From Cladosporium sp. IMV 00045 (taxonomy: Eukaryota; Ascomycota; Dothideomycetes; Cladosporiales; Cladosporiaceae): 63,886 bases of DNA. Each line of letters opens with the position of its first letter. The first letter of the stretch is position 1. Under the pieces are notes generated by a model, which was given only the letters and a program-made list of their open reading frames with translations, searched no databases and was not told the origin of the DNA. Below are positions 22,334 to 33,075 of the stretch, piece after piece. The stretch spans positions 7,635-71,520 of the forward strand of contig MSJI02000933.1 of NCBI GenBank assembly GCA_001931905.2, written 5' to 3'. The translations under genes were made by a program, and so were the position numbers.

Positions 22334-22834
22334 ATGAACTCAAGCCTCATACACCTCATCCCCAACCTCCTAGCCGCCAACCGCAGCAATACCACAAGCC
22401 GCCTGCACGACACTCACAACCCCTCCGATCGACCACCCGCATATTCGCCCGATCGCCACTTCCCGCAAACATCAGACAAACCCAACCACAACGAAAACGA
22501 CCCCAAACTCGACATCCCCCTCACAGTCGAACTCCTCGGCGGCACCTCGCAGTCCGCCAGCCGGCCAAGTCTGTACGTTCACAATCAGAGCATTCCCCTT
22601 TGGGCGGACACGGATTACTGGGAATTTCTGAGCTATGTGAGACCCATTTTGGCGAGGTTGGGGGTTGATTATCACTGGGAAGTTGCGATTCTGGCAGAAG
22701 CGAGGGGACGCGCGGTTTGGAGGTTTCGTAGGCGGGATTTGGAGATCGTGGAGGAGGGAGATTGGGGGGATGTTCTTGGGGAGTTGAGGGAGGGGAGGGT
22801 TAGGGGGTTTAAGGTTGTTTGTTATAGGAAGTGA
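22334..22834 (+). CDS. PPxY-motif protein of unknown function, copy 2
   Basis: This 166-residue protein is unrecognised. Residues 1-70 are polar and probably disordered, with the motif PPAY at 34-37. Residues 72-166 look like a compact alpha/beta domain containing DTDYWEFLSYV, DWGDV and a terminal FKVVCYRK strand. These can be laid over WERFWKCL, NWEEI and MDKIVVNA of the upstream protein with the same order and spacing. By-eye similarity is weak, so common descent is inferred. The gene is convergent with the WD40 gene, leaving 151 bp between stop codons. Confidence 0.6.
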   Translation: MNSSLIHLIPNLLAANRSNTTSRLHDTHNPSDRPPAYSPDRHFPQTSDKPNHNENDPKLDIPLTVELLGGTSQSASRPSLYVHNQSIPLWADTDYWEFLSYVRPILARLGVDYHWEVAILAEARGRAVWRFRRRDLEIVEEGDWGDVLGELREGRVRGFKVVCYRK

Positions 22835-22899
22835 GAGGGGTGTAGGGTGGGGAAGGGAGGGAGGTTGTGTGTCGTTGTGGCTTTCGCTTTCGCTTTCAC

Positions 22900-22913
22900 T
22901 TTTTTTTTTTTTT
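22900..22913. repeat. T14 homopolymer between convergent genes
   Basis: A run of 14 T follows a short CTTTCG-type repeat between the stop codons of the PPxY and WD40 genes. It may serve as a 3' end or termination element, and it is a site of likely sequencing error. Confidence 0.8.
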
Positions 22914-22985
22914 CGCGTACGTACGGCAGGGTGTGATATGTGCATGTACGCATGATCTATCAGAAGTCGTCAATTAACCGATCAA

Positions 22986-24278
22986 TCAATCATCACCCAT
23001 CAACTCAGCCAACTCGTCCTCCTCCTCAGCCGTCAGCGCCGGCTTCCTCTTCCCACCCGCAGGCCCCTCGCCACCCTCACCTCTCGCCTCCTTGGCCCTT
23101 TCCTCGCCAAACTTCCTCATCTCCGCCTTCTCCAAACTCCACCTCCTCACCGTAGCATCGATACTGACACTCACAACCGAACTCCTGCCCACCCGCGCCA
23201 ACCCCGTGACCTCCTCAAAATGGCCCTCGTAAACGCAAACGCACTCTCCACTCCCAGCGTCCCAAACCCTCACATTCTCATCCCTGCAAGCCGTCACCAC
23301 CAGTCCCAAATCCTCCACAGGCAGGACGTCGTCCACAAAGTCGCCATGCTGCAGGGTCGTGTCGACCGCCCACCCGCGTTCACGCACAAGGTGCTTGGCC
23401 GTCTTGTCCGCCGACGCGGTCCAGAGATCTCCTTCGGAATCGAAGCGCAGGGCCCAAATGCTCGTCTCGTGCGGGCGCAGCGGCTTCTCGATCGATTCCG
23501 GCAGCTCGTGCGCGCGAGCCAGGCTGATGTGCCACCGGCGGATTTCGCGGTCGCTGCTGGCGGAGAAGAGGACGAAGTCGTCCCTCGGCTGGCTGGAGCC
23601 CGAGGGCAGGCTGAGCGGGTCGATGGCCAGGTTCTGCACGGCTTTGACGTGGCCTTTGAGTTTGTGCAGGGGCTTGTTGGTGCTGAGGTCCCAGACTATG
23701 ATTGTCGCGTCGGCGGAGCCGGAGAGTAGGATCGGTTTGCCACTTAGTGTTGTCGTGAGGAGGCATTTGACGAAGTCGGCGTGGCCGGTTAGGCGTTCGT
23801 TCTGGCCCGTTTCGAAGTCAGTGCTGTAGATGTTCTTGTCCCAGCAGCCGGAGAGGAGCCTTTGGCCGTTGGGCGAGAAGGCCAGACTTGTCAGGGGTGC
23901 GGTGGCTTTGTCGACTGAGATTCTCTCGCCTGTCTGTTTGGAAGATTGATCAGTATACCGTCCTGTGCCTCAAATTTAATATTCCACAAAAGACTCGCAG
24001 TTCCATTCTCTACCACTAACACAACCCCACCTCAACTCAAAACTCAGACCAAGGAAAAATCCACCCAAACTCACCTCAAGAACAACCCTCCTAACCTCGC
24101 CCGCCGACTCCGCCACATAAACCGCGCGCTCATCGAAAGGGTCCGCCGTGACAGCCAGCAGCTTAGAAGCCAACTTGATCGGGCGGCCGAGTTTGTTCTG
24201 CGCCTTGGCCGCTTTACGCTGGTCTTTGGCCAGTGAGTCGGACGTTTGGAAGAAATGCCCGGCGTTGGGGTTCGCCAT
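22986..24278 (-). CDS. WD40-repeat protein with acidic C-terminal tail
   Basis: Two exons are supported, 24278-24075 and 23933-22986, separated by a 141-nt intron. The intron has donor GTGAGT, ends in AAACAG, and has ACTGATC as a possible branch. The product has 383 residues. The first 68 residues start MANPNAGHFFQTSDSLAKDQRKAA. WD repeats fill the rest, for example LLSGSADATIIVWDL, LFSASSDREIRRWHI and VVTACRDENVRVWDA. The tail after about residue 340 is rich in Lys/Glu and ends in an acidic stretch, EEEDELAELMGDD. Such proteins are scaffolds; I cannot assign the complex. The intron is long for this window, so its ends should be checked by transcript data. Confidence 0.8.
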
Positions 24279-25739
24279 TGTCGCTCTGTCGTGGCGTGTG
24301 TCGGAACACGCGGTGTTGGATATGCTGGTGTCGGAAACGAACAAGCGATTTTTGAATGCTATACTATTTCCTTCCACTGGGGAGATCGTAGCCGACTTGT
24401 TATTCACGAAAGCTCATTAAAGTGGTGAAGTCGATTGTAAACTCCGAGCCTCTCCACACAAACTGAAAGCTTTCGTGCATGCTGGGGCGAAGTTGGCGGG
24501 TAAGAAAAGGGCAAGATCGGCTAGTCGGGCCGCCACATGGAATTGGGGGGATTATCGATAAATGGAGGGGCATTTTGGGCTGCAATGCTTTGTTTGCCTC
24601 AGATAGTGGTGTTGTGACCTACATCCTGCTGTAATATTTAGGGCTTTTCTTCCTGTCACATGCGATCTGTCTAACTTTTGATCCCTTCTTGCTATTCTTC
24701 CATATAAGAAAGCGAGGGTGTCCCTTGTTCGCCTGGCGTGCTGTTGGAATATCTATTCCTCGACTTGGGAAAGACCCTGGACGATTTCTCCTCCTTGTGC
24801 GATGTGATGCCCAAAGATGCTGTCGCAACCCGGTTTCGACCCAATGGATCTAACAGCAGGTACTTTACCTATTGGGTTATTGTACAGATAATCATAATCT
24901 CGAAGAAACGAAAGCCAAGACGGAGATCTGCTCATTGACGCGCAACCGGAAGATTTTCTGAGCGGTTCGATCAGTGCGGTGTCGAGACTTGGAATATCTG
25001 GCATGTGGAGACATTAATTCTTGACGAACCGTTATTGCATACAAGATAGAGATCTACTCATCGACGCCCGACCCGAAGAATCTCGAGCGATCCAATTGAT
25101 AAGGAATTGAGAACCGAAAGATCCGGTGCCATGGTCGTTGCAACCAAGATAGAAGCCCATTGATCGACGCCCAGGCTTTTCGGGAGGTTAGATCAACATT
25201 ACCGAGATTCGAGGGATGTCGCTATGTTCAAGTACTGCGATAAATGATTGTTGCGAACAAGACAGAGTTCAGTTCGTTCAACTTACCCGAAGCGCCGAAG
25301 GTAGGTTTTCAAGCAGGCGAATACTGAGAATCTCGAAGAGCATGATCAGGATCCAAGTTTCCACAGAACATCGATCACAACTCAACCCAACTCCCCTCGT
25401 CCAAAGAACAAACAAGAAACGAAAGGCACAGGGATATTTTTAGTTTTGAATACAGCGCAAGCAGCCCCTCTACAGGGCCACCACCGCTTTGCTTGAAAAG
25501 TGAGCATCTCATTTGACGTTATGTAAAATCGAAGCGTTGCAAAAGACAATAGTACACAAAAGTCGAAGGAACAAGCAAGAAGAAAAGAATCGCAACAGCC
25601 AGAAGCCAAATCAGTTTCCGCGAAAAACCACGAAAAATGTCAAAAAATAGAATGCAAAAAAATAAGTCGCCGCGTTCACTTTCCCCCCGTGATGTGATTT
25701 TCAGAGCCGTTCATGACGTCTTTTTCCATAGAGATGCAT
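24279..25739. other. Gene-free region with degenerate tandem repeats
   Basis: These 1461 bp contain no convincing gene. The first part is the upstream region of the WD40 gene. From about 24,900 to 25,330 there are degenerate repeats (listed separately). The A/T-rich stretch 25,400-25,739 is the likely 3' untranslated region of the AA9 gene. Confidence 0.55.
24911..25330. repeat. Degenerate ~115-bp tandem repeat, about four units
   Basis: Unit starts can be seen at about 24917, 25043, 25146 and 25259, spaced 126, 103 and 113 bp. Each begins with AAGA(T/C)(A)GAG or a close variant. In the first three a CAT..GACGC core follows about 20 bp later (CTCATTGACGC, CTCATCGACGC, CATTGATCGACGC). Units 2 to 4 are preceded by TTGCA/TTGCG. 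Copies have diverged a lot and the fourth is the weakest. The origin is unknown. Confidence 0.55.
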
Positions 25740-27136
25740 TTAGCGACGGGTAACGTGACGAGCGTGGATGCCGTCCTGGAAAGCCTTGTTGAGGAGGTAG
25801 TTGACCCACTCGAGGATGTCCTTCAGGGTGAAGCCCTCGGGAAGCTCCTTGGAAGGGCGGCCGTCGTCGCTGCCAGAAGAGCCGGTCTCCTTGGAGACGG
25901 GGGCCTCGAGGACGGAAGAGGGGAGGGAGCTGGCGATGGCGGAGACGTCGGCGGCGGAGCCGGAGGAGGTGGTGGTGGGGGCCTGGGTCTCCTCCTCGCT
26001 GTCATCGCTGCTGCTCTCGCTGTCATCGGAGGTCTCGATGGGGGCGGAGGTGGCTGAGGGAGCGGAGTCGGCGGTGGCGGTCAGAGTGATAGTGGTGGTG
26101 CAGCCGGCAGTCTCGGAAGCGGTTGCCTCGCCAGCGAAAGTGGGGGCGCCGGTGGGCTCGGGGGCGGAGCTGCCGTTGTCGTTTGAGCCCTGGTTGTTGT
26201 TTGAGGCGGCAGAGGTGGTGGCCTGAGCAGCGGAAGATGAGGTGGCAGCCGCGGAAGTCTGGGCGGGCGCAGAGCTCTCGGCGGTGCCGTTAGAGCCAGA
26301 GTTGGAAGAACCAGTGTTGGAAGAGTCGGAAGAAGAGCCAGAGGAAGCACCGCCAGAGTAGACAGCGGGGCCGGGGATCTCGTAGCTGTCGAGGCCGTTG
26401 TAGATGCTGAGAGAGATACCAGGGTCCTCGGGGGTGTAGAGCTCGGTGGCGGCGACACCAGCGGGCTCAGCGGAGCCGGAGCCGGTGACCTCAATGTTGA
26501 TGCACTGAGGGTAGTTCTGGGCGCCGTTGGCGTCCTGGGCGGAGTGGAGGGCGATGATCTCGTGGCGGAGAACGTACTGGCCGGGAGCGATGTCCTCGGG
26601 GATGGTGACGGTCCAGGCGTTGCCGTTGGCGATCAGGTCGTCGGATGCCCAGTCCTGGGCGGCACCGTCGTTGAGGCCAGCCTCGTCGATCTTGAAGAAG
26701 GAGAGGTCACCGGCGGTCACGGAAGAGCAGTCGTCACCAGCGCACTTGGCGAGGTCTGTTGGAGTTAGTGAATTGATCCATGGTTAATAGTTAGATATCG
26801 GCAAAACTTACAGTCGAGGACGGGACCGTGGTGAGACTCGGGCCAGGTGTCCCACTGGAGAGTGAGAGATCCACCAGCGGCGATGGTGGCGGCCTTGGGG
26901 CCAGGCTCAGCGCTCTTGTGGCAAGCAATGTCGGTGGAGGTGTAGGAGTCCGGGCCGACGAAGCCGTTGTCCTGGTTGTCAGCGCTCCACGCGATGCCGG
27001 TGGAGGGAGAGCCGACCTGGCCACTGGTGTAGCCCTCGTACTCGGTGCCATCAACGTCGACGCTGATGATGCGGCCGTGGGCGTGGGCCATGGCGGCGAG
27101 AGAGCCCATAAGGGCGACCTTCTGCATGATAGACAT
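25740..27136 (-). CDS. AA9 lytic polysaccharide monooxygenase with long linker and C-terminal tail
   Basis: Exons are 27136-26812 and 26755-25740. The 56-nt intron has donor GTAAGT, an ACTAAC branch and acceptor AACAG, and it splits the Tyr codon of VLDY. The product has 446 residues. A signal peptide (1-19) ends AHA, so the mature protein starts with His20, the N-terminal copper ligand of the histidine brace. The second ligand is in SHHGP (His103), and the axial Tyr is in [10 protein letters not shown]. These secreted copper enzymes cleave cellulose or related glucans oxidatively. After the catalytic domain (to about residue 240) comes a Ser/Ala/Thr/Gly-rich linker of roughly 150 residues. 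The last ~40 residues ([15 protein letters not shown] to HARHVTRR) are neither a CBM1 nor a GPI signal. Codons are strongly C/G-ending, suggesting high expression. Confidence 0.93.
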
Positions 27137-28601
27137 ATCGTAGGATTTGGTGGTTGGAAAAAAGATTTGAGATTTTTTCTTGTTGTTGTTGTGAGAATGC
27201 TGCGGTAGCGGGTGTAGAGTTGTAACGAATGGATTGATATCACCAGGATATCAGGAACGAGTGGCTATGGTACAAGGACCAAAAAGAAGGCTGCTGCACT
27301 GCAGAGGAAAGCTGATTGAAGCTGATGAGAGAAGGCTGGATGAGGAAAAGAAAGAGCCCTACCTTGGAGGCGTGCGAGCAGGTCTATATACCAGCAGTCA
27401 GAGCTGGTCTGCTCGGTTGGGAGTACGCGAGCCGGCGCCTAAAGTCAGTATCCAAAATTGAAGGCCGTCCTTTGCGGGCGATGCGGTGCAAGGATGTTGT
27501 CCCGTGTCGATGATATGACACTCTTGACAGCCCAGAGTCCACATGGTGTGCGATCGGCCTCAGGGAAGGAACAGGTCTGGTGAGGCTCGACTGTGTTCAT
27601 AGCGTTTCACTCTCGCTAGAAGCGACATAGTCCAGGACAAGCGACGGGCTCCATCCAACCGTAGGAGTTGTAGTGGCGGATGGCGGTTTTGGGAGAGGTC
27701 GCATCGCCAGCAGGGCCCCGCCTGGACGGTGCCTCGATGTCGCAAGTTGATAGCGCACTGGCCCGGCCATTTACCAGAACGGGAACTACCCTATAGTGAA
27801 GACAGGGCAGAAGTGGCCTTGCGAGAGTAGTCTCGTAGTGTTTGCCGAGCCGAGAAGAGGCCAAGAGAAGATGTTGATGAAGGGGTCGGTGTAGGCGGAG
27901 GCGAGCGTTTGAGACGGCGGCGCTGGCGCCAAAGCGGGCGAGGCGAGCTGTTGGCCAGAGCCTTACGAGGGGACTTTCCCGACGAGCAATCTGTTGACAG
28001 GAAAGCCCTACGGACGTTATGTCGGACCTTCCAGCGAGAACATGACTGTTCCTTGTCCACTGCTGGAGAACTGATGTGCAAGAGTGGCAAGTCCCCGGGG
28101 CGAACCATCCTCCCAATGCTGGACAAGCCTTGGGAAAATGCACCATCCATCGCCCCCATGCAAGGCTCAATTTCACGGCGCTAACACTCGGTAATCTATT
28201 TCATGCACGCCACACGCCTTTTGATGCAGGTACAGAATCAACAACGGCGCCTCTCGCGTGGGTGGCTCCGTGTGAGGAATGGAATTATTGTGAGGATGCT
28301 CGTGGACGGCGTCGACGGAAATCACGGTATGCAATCGACTTGGCATCCCTACGGCAAAGGGCTGATTATTGCCTTTGGCTGATTATTGCGCAAGGAACGC
28401 TAAGGGCTGGAAGAGCCCTCGTATACTCCAGTAAATATAAGTAATATATTAAGCCCTCCGAAATAACCGGGAAATGATGAAGAAGCGCAGACGATCCGGA
28501 CGAGAAAAGCAGCCCAGGCGAAGGACAGGGTATCGAAAGTAGAAAAAGCGGTAAAACGAAAATCGAATGAATCGAAATGACTGATCCACAAGACCACAGC
28601 C
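27137..28601. other. Long upstream region of the AA9 gene, no other gene seen
   Basis: These 1465 bp separate the AA9 start from the Nudix stop. A TATA box is present near 27385. The stretch from 27,600 to 28,430 contains several short frames on both strands but none with recognisable protein character. It is probably regulatory sequence plus the 3' end of the Nudix transcript. Confidence 0.5.
27385..27390 (-). promoter_or_regulatory. TATA box of the AA9 gene
   Basis: On the minus strand the sequence reads GGTATATAGACC. It lies about 250 bp upstream of the AA9 ATG, a usual place for a regulated fungal secretory gene. Confidence 0.5.
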
Positions 28602-29999
28602 CTACCGCCTTGCTCCTCTCCACCTCCTCCACAGCCACAGCGCAAACAACGCTCCCACGCCTGCTCGCCCGACCAGAGTGAGCGCGACGGCCTTCCGCAC
28701 AATGTCGTAGTACCTGCCCCTGTCAGCGACTTCTGGCAGCATTATCTCGGCGACGGGAGATACCAACCCCTCCAGTAGCGTCGACACCGCGGCCTTTTTG
28801 CTCTTGTTCTCCCCCAGCCCGGTGCCGAGGCCGTGGAAGCCCGTCTCATCCGGTCCATCGATCGAAATGGGCACGGTGGACTCCGTCGCAGCTCCAAATG
28901 AGCGGCGGCGTGAGTCGTCTCTCGGGCTTCGGGTTGGAGTTGATGTCGGCAGTGCAGTGCCGGCTTGTAGTTCCGCTCGCTTGCGGTGTTTGAAGCGATA
29001 GGTCAGCAGCCATATCGCTAGGCGCACGTCAATGGGTGTGAATGTAGGGTAGGTCCAGAGGGTCAGGGCGTTGTGGGGAGGGAGAAGGTCTAGGAAATCG
29101 GCTACGACGCCTAAAGTGAGGCCCCAGAGAAGGAGTGGATGCTCAGGTTTGGGCGTGTGCGTTTGATTGAACGGGTCGAAGCGGATCAGACGGGTGATGA
29201 TTCCCTCAAAGTGAGAAGATGTAGTCGGGCGAGAGTATCTGTTGTCTTGCAGCAGAGGTGCTGCTGGGGTTTCGAATGAATGCAAAGATTCGGCCGGTGC
29301 CAGATGAATGGCGGCAAACATCATCTTGCCTAGGACGAGACTGAGCATCCACTTCTTGACACCAGTCTCTTGGTTCGCCAGACGACTGGAGACATCTTCG
29401 AATACCACAGTTCTTTGTGAAGGCGACAAGAGGGAGCGTAATGGCACCCAATGTGTCGAAGCAACTTCAGTAGGTTGCAATCTCAATGGAGGGGTGTTGG
29501 GCTCGGTGAGCAAGAAGACATAAGGACACAACACCATCAAAGGCGTCTTTCCCCAATGCGTTGTCACCAGTCTTTGGGGTAGATTCCCACAGTCTATAGC
29601 ATATTTCTTCAAATCCAAGCCTACCTCCTCCCAAGTCTCGCGCACGGCAGCAGCTTTGTCATCTTCGTCGGTAGGGTCACGCCGGCCGCCAGGAAAGGCT
29701 ATATGTGATGTCCAGCGGTCGCCTTTGCGGGAAGCGCGTTTTATGAAGAGGACTTCCGGGTCGCCGTGCTTGACCCAGTCCTGGTCGTAGAAATCCTCGA
29801 GGTTGTCAGGGCGAGGCGCATCTGGTTCGGGCCACTGGGAGAAGGAAGGGCTGATGCGAACGATCAAGGCTACAGAGGCGCGTTTCTTCGTGGTTTCGGT
29901 GGTCAAGACGGGATATGGCGAGGCATCGAGCGTGCTGAGGACAGTTTGTAGGTGGGAGACGAGAGCTGGGTTGTTTGGAGGGCTGTCGGTGGAGGTCAT
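28602..29999 (-). CDS. Nudix hydrolase of the CoA-diphosphatase type with C-terminal membrane segment
   Basis: This intronless 465-residue protein has a Nudix domain at about residues 38-200. It shows FPGG (102-105) followed by RRDPTDEDD and the catalytic helix RETWEEVGL (Arg120, Glu121, Glu124, Glu125). The FPGG plus the preceding KRASRKGDRW element is typical of the coenzyme A pyrophosphatase branch (PCD1/NUDT7-8). The region from 260 to 340 has hydrophobic stretches (LLLWGLTLGVVADFLDLL). The C-terminus ends with a probable transmembrane helix (GVGALFALWLW) followed by RRWRGARR, so membrane attachment is likely. The exact substrate is inferred. The gene diverges from the VTC gene. Confidence 0.85.
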   Translation of the reverse strand: MTSTDSPPNNPALVSHLQTVLSTLDASPYPVLTTETTKKRASVALIVRISPSFSQWPEPDAPRPDNLEDFYDQDWVKHGDPEVLFIKRASRKGDRWTSHIAFPGGRRDPTDEDDKAAAVRETWEEVGLDLKKYAIDCGNLPQRLVTTHWGKTPLMVLCPYVFLLTEPNTPPLRLQPTEVASTHWVPLRSLLSPSQRTVVFEDVSSRLANQETGVKKWMLSLVLGKMMFAAIHLAPAESLHSFETPAAPLLQDNRYSRPTTSSHFEGIITRLIRFDPFNQTHTPKPEHPLLLWGLTLGVVADFLDLLPPHNALTLWTYPTFTPIDVRLAIWLLTYRFKHRKRAELQAGTALPTSTPTRSPRDDSRRRSFGAATESTVPISIDGPDETGFHGLGTGLGENKSKKAAVSTLLEGLVSPVAEIMLPEVADRGRYYDIVRKAVALTLVGRAGVGALFALWLWRRWRGARR

Positions 30000-30529
30000 G
30001 ATGGCGGATTACTAAAGCATGTCCGAATGGCTCTGGTGGTCGGATGTGATGGTTGAAGCCTCCCGCAGAGATGTCATTAGCAGCTTTTATATTTACAAGT
30101 ATCTCAGAAAGGATTGCGTGCTTATTGAAAGACCATTGTGTGGTATAGCGAGTGATTGTATGTCGATAAGATACCGAGATGGAGACACAGAAGTGAGTCG
30201 CATGCCTCGGCCTGAGGCTCCTGACGCAATTACCTCAGCTACACCTCTTCTGGCGACGAAGAGTATGGCGGACGATAGCGACGACTTCATCGATATGCCC
30301 AGAAACGTTGTTGCGTCGCTGTATGTGATTGGCTGGGTGTCAACAAAACGGTCGAGGCCGGGGGACTAGGATCAACGACGGCCGCCAGTGGGGCTGGGTG
30401 AGAGAGCTCGTGCGCATTCGCGGTACCATCGTCAAGAACAACCCAATGCTTTTCCTTCGTTGCCCTCACCAAAATTTGCTTGTCGTCAAATCATAGTTTT
30501 TCCTTGCAAACACCAGTCAAATCGCAATC
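30000..30529. promoter_or_regulatory. Divergent upstream region of the Nudix and VTC genes
   Basis: These 530 bp lie between two start codons facing away from each other. A 116-codon open frame (30019-30369) has no domain character and is not called. I saw no CACGTG phosphate-response site. Confidence 0.5.
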
Positions 30530-33075
30530 ATGCGTTTCGGCCGGACATTGGACAAGTCCATCTACCCGCCATGGCGCGACAACTACATCAACTACGCCAA
30601 GCTAAAGAAGCTACTGCGCGAGGACGATTCCGCCAACAGTTCGCCCGACCGACAGGCCTCCGATCGCTGGACTGAGGATGATGAAGGAGCATTTGTCGAC
30701 GAATTGGTCAATGTTCAGCTCGAGCATGTCCACGATTTTCACAAGGACACCTACGAAAAGTTGACCGACCGCACGGCCAAGTGCGAGGCCAGACTGGACT
30801 CGGTGGCTGTTGCCGACAAAGGCGACGCCGATGGAAAGGATGGCAAGCAAAAGGACAAGACCAATGGCGAGGCAGGCAATGGCAAGAAGGCCGTGCCGAG
30901 TGAGGAAGAGCAAAAGACAATTCTGAAGGAGGTCCTGCAACAGCTGGACCAGATTACCAAGGAAACCAACGAGCTCGAGAAATACGCGCGCATCAACTAT
31001 GCTGGCTTCTTGAAGGCGGCCAAGAAGCACGACCGCAAGCGTGGCCATGCCTATCGCGTGCGTCCCTTGCTTCAGGTTCGCCTGGCAGCCTTGCCATTCA
31101 ACAAGGAAGACTACAATCCGTTGCTGTACCGCCTCAGTGCCATGTACAACTTTGTGCGACAGCGCCTGGAAGGTGTCCAGCCTAAACGTGGGCTGAGCCT
31201 TACCGAGGAAGGTCCAGCAAAGGAGGAGTATGTTTCGCACAAGTTCTGGGTCCACCCTGAGAATCTGCTTGAAGTCAAGACCATCATCCTGCGACGATTG
31301 CCCGTGCTTGTTTACAACCCGCAAACATCCAAGGTTGCCGAGGGCACTCAGCCTGACCCTTCCATCACGAGCATTTACTTCGATAACCCTGCCTTCAAGC
31401 TTTACTCCAACAAAGTCGACCATGGAGAGGCATCGAGTTTGCGCATGAGATGGTACGGCCAGCTGAAGTCTAAGCCCGAGATCTTCTTCGAGAAGAAAAC
31501 TGTCACCGAGGATGACAACACCACTGGCCATGATGACCGCTTCAAGACGAAGGAAAAGTACGTCCAACGCTTCATCAACGGCGAGTACAAGATGGAGAAG
31601 CAGATTGAAAAGCTTTCCAACCAGGCTGGTGCCGACAGCACCGAGGCCAAGCAGTTTAAGGAGTCTGTCGATGCGATCCAGGACTTCATCCAGGAGAACG
31701 AACTCCAGCCTGTGCTCAGAGCCAACTACACGCGCACTGCTTTCCAAGTCCCTGGCGATGATCGCATTCGCATTTCTCTCGACACCGACCTCGCGTTTCT
31801 TCGCGAAGATGCTATCGATAGCGGCCGCCCTTGCCGTGACCCCGAATCGTGGCACCGTAATGACATTGACGACAACGAGCTATCTTACCCATTCTCTTCT
31901 ATCCGAAAGGGTGAAGTTGGTCGCTTCCCTTTTGCTCTTCTGGAGATCAAAATCCGTTCCTCGGAGCGTAAGCGCCTTGAGTGGATCCAGGACCTCATGA
32001 ACTCACATCTCGTCAAGGATGCGCCGCGCTTCAGCAAGTTCGTGCACGGCGTGGCCAACTTGTTCGAAGACTACGTCAACACCTTCCCGTTCTGGCTGTC
32101 CGAGATGGAAACCGACATCCGTCGTGACCCGCAACAAGCCTTCGAAGAAGAACAAGCTAAGAAGCGGAAAGAGCGCGATGATGAGTTTGCTGTCGGCAGT
32201 CTAATCAAATCTCGCCCCAGCCAATCCTTTGGCGGCGGCAACGCCATCATCAGCCCTGTTGGCTCACCCTCAGCTTCCACTGTCAAAGCCAAGAGTCCAG
32301 AAGAGCACCGCAAATCCACCCTCGCCTCCGTCACCTCGCGCACCTCCGCCCACATGCCCACCCAAAACAACGACATCGCGGAAGAAGGGGACGAAGACGA
32401 AACCGGCGTGCGCACCTACGGCACAACCGACCAACAACAACAAGGACAACAAGGCGGCCCCTCTTCCCGCCTCACCGACCTCTTCCCCTCATTCAGCACG
32501 TCCAAATACGCCAACGCGCGCCGCAGCAAAGCCCAGCTCCCTCCCGGCGTCGAAGAACCCGCCTACTGGATCAAAGACCAAGGCCCCGTCAAGGTCGAAG
32601 CGAAAGTCTGGCTCGCCAACCAGCGCACTTTCATCAAGTGGCAGCACGTCAGCGTGCTCCTCGGCTCGCTCGCTTTGGGGTTGTATAACGCCGCGGGTGT
32701 CGACAATAACGTCGCCCGCGCTCTGGCGCTGGTTTACACCGCCGTCGCGGTTTTCACGGGCGCGTGGGGTTACGGCATTTACATGTGGCGTCAGAGTTTG
32801 ATCTACAAGCGCAGCGGGAGGGACTTCGACGCTGTTACGGGTCCGGTGGTCGTTTGTGTTGGTTTGATTGTTGCGTTGTTGCTTAATTTCTTTTTCAAGG
32901 TATGTCCTGCTTGAACTCTCGATCACGCCGCTTGGGCTTTCAGCTAATCTATTTCACGCAGTACCGCGCCGCTCTGGAACATCGCCACGACCACCACGGT
33001 CATCATGGGCACCTGGATGCTTCTTTCATGAATGAGACTCTGATCTCATCACATGATGAGTTGAAGATGATGTAA
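30530..33075 (+). CDS. Vacuolar transporter chaperone subunit, VTC2/VTC3-like
   Basis: Exons are 30530-32899 and 32962-33075. The 62-nt intron has donor GTATGT, branch GCTAATC and acceptor CGCAG. The product has 827 residues, about the size of yeast Vtc2. The N-terminal SPX domain (1 to about 190) starts MRFGRTLDKSIYPPWRDNY and has the KLKKLL and KKHDRK basic clusters that bind inositol pyrophosphates. The YPPW..NYINY form is that of VTC2/3 rather than VTC4. A VTC tunnel-like domain follows (about 215-540), then a low-complexity linker. Three membrane helices (about 700-800) form the DUF202-type anchor. VTC complexes make polyphosphate at the vacuole; this branch is regulatory. The short second exon adds a His-rich tail (EHRHDHHGHHGH) that would be lost if the intron were missed. 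Confidence 0.9.

Noticed and set aside
24820..24850. GGTTTCGACCC-like sequence resembling a tRNA B box
   Set aside because: No matching acceptor, D or anticodon arm could be drawn around it.
27616..28176. A 186-codon minus-strand frame upstream of the AA9 gene
   Set aside because: Its composition is irregular, no homologous feature is recognised and other frames in the same stretch are equally long.
30611..31855. A 414-codon antisense frame within the VTC gene
   Set aside because: It lies wholly opposite the SPX and tunnel domains, and its Leu/Val-rich product mirrors the codon use of the true gene.
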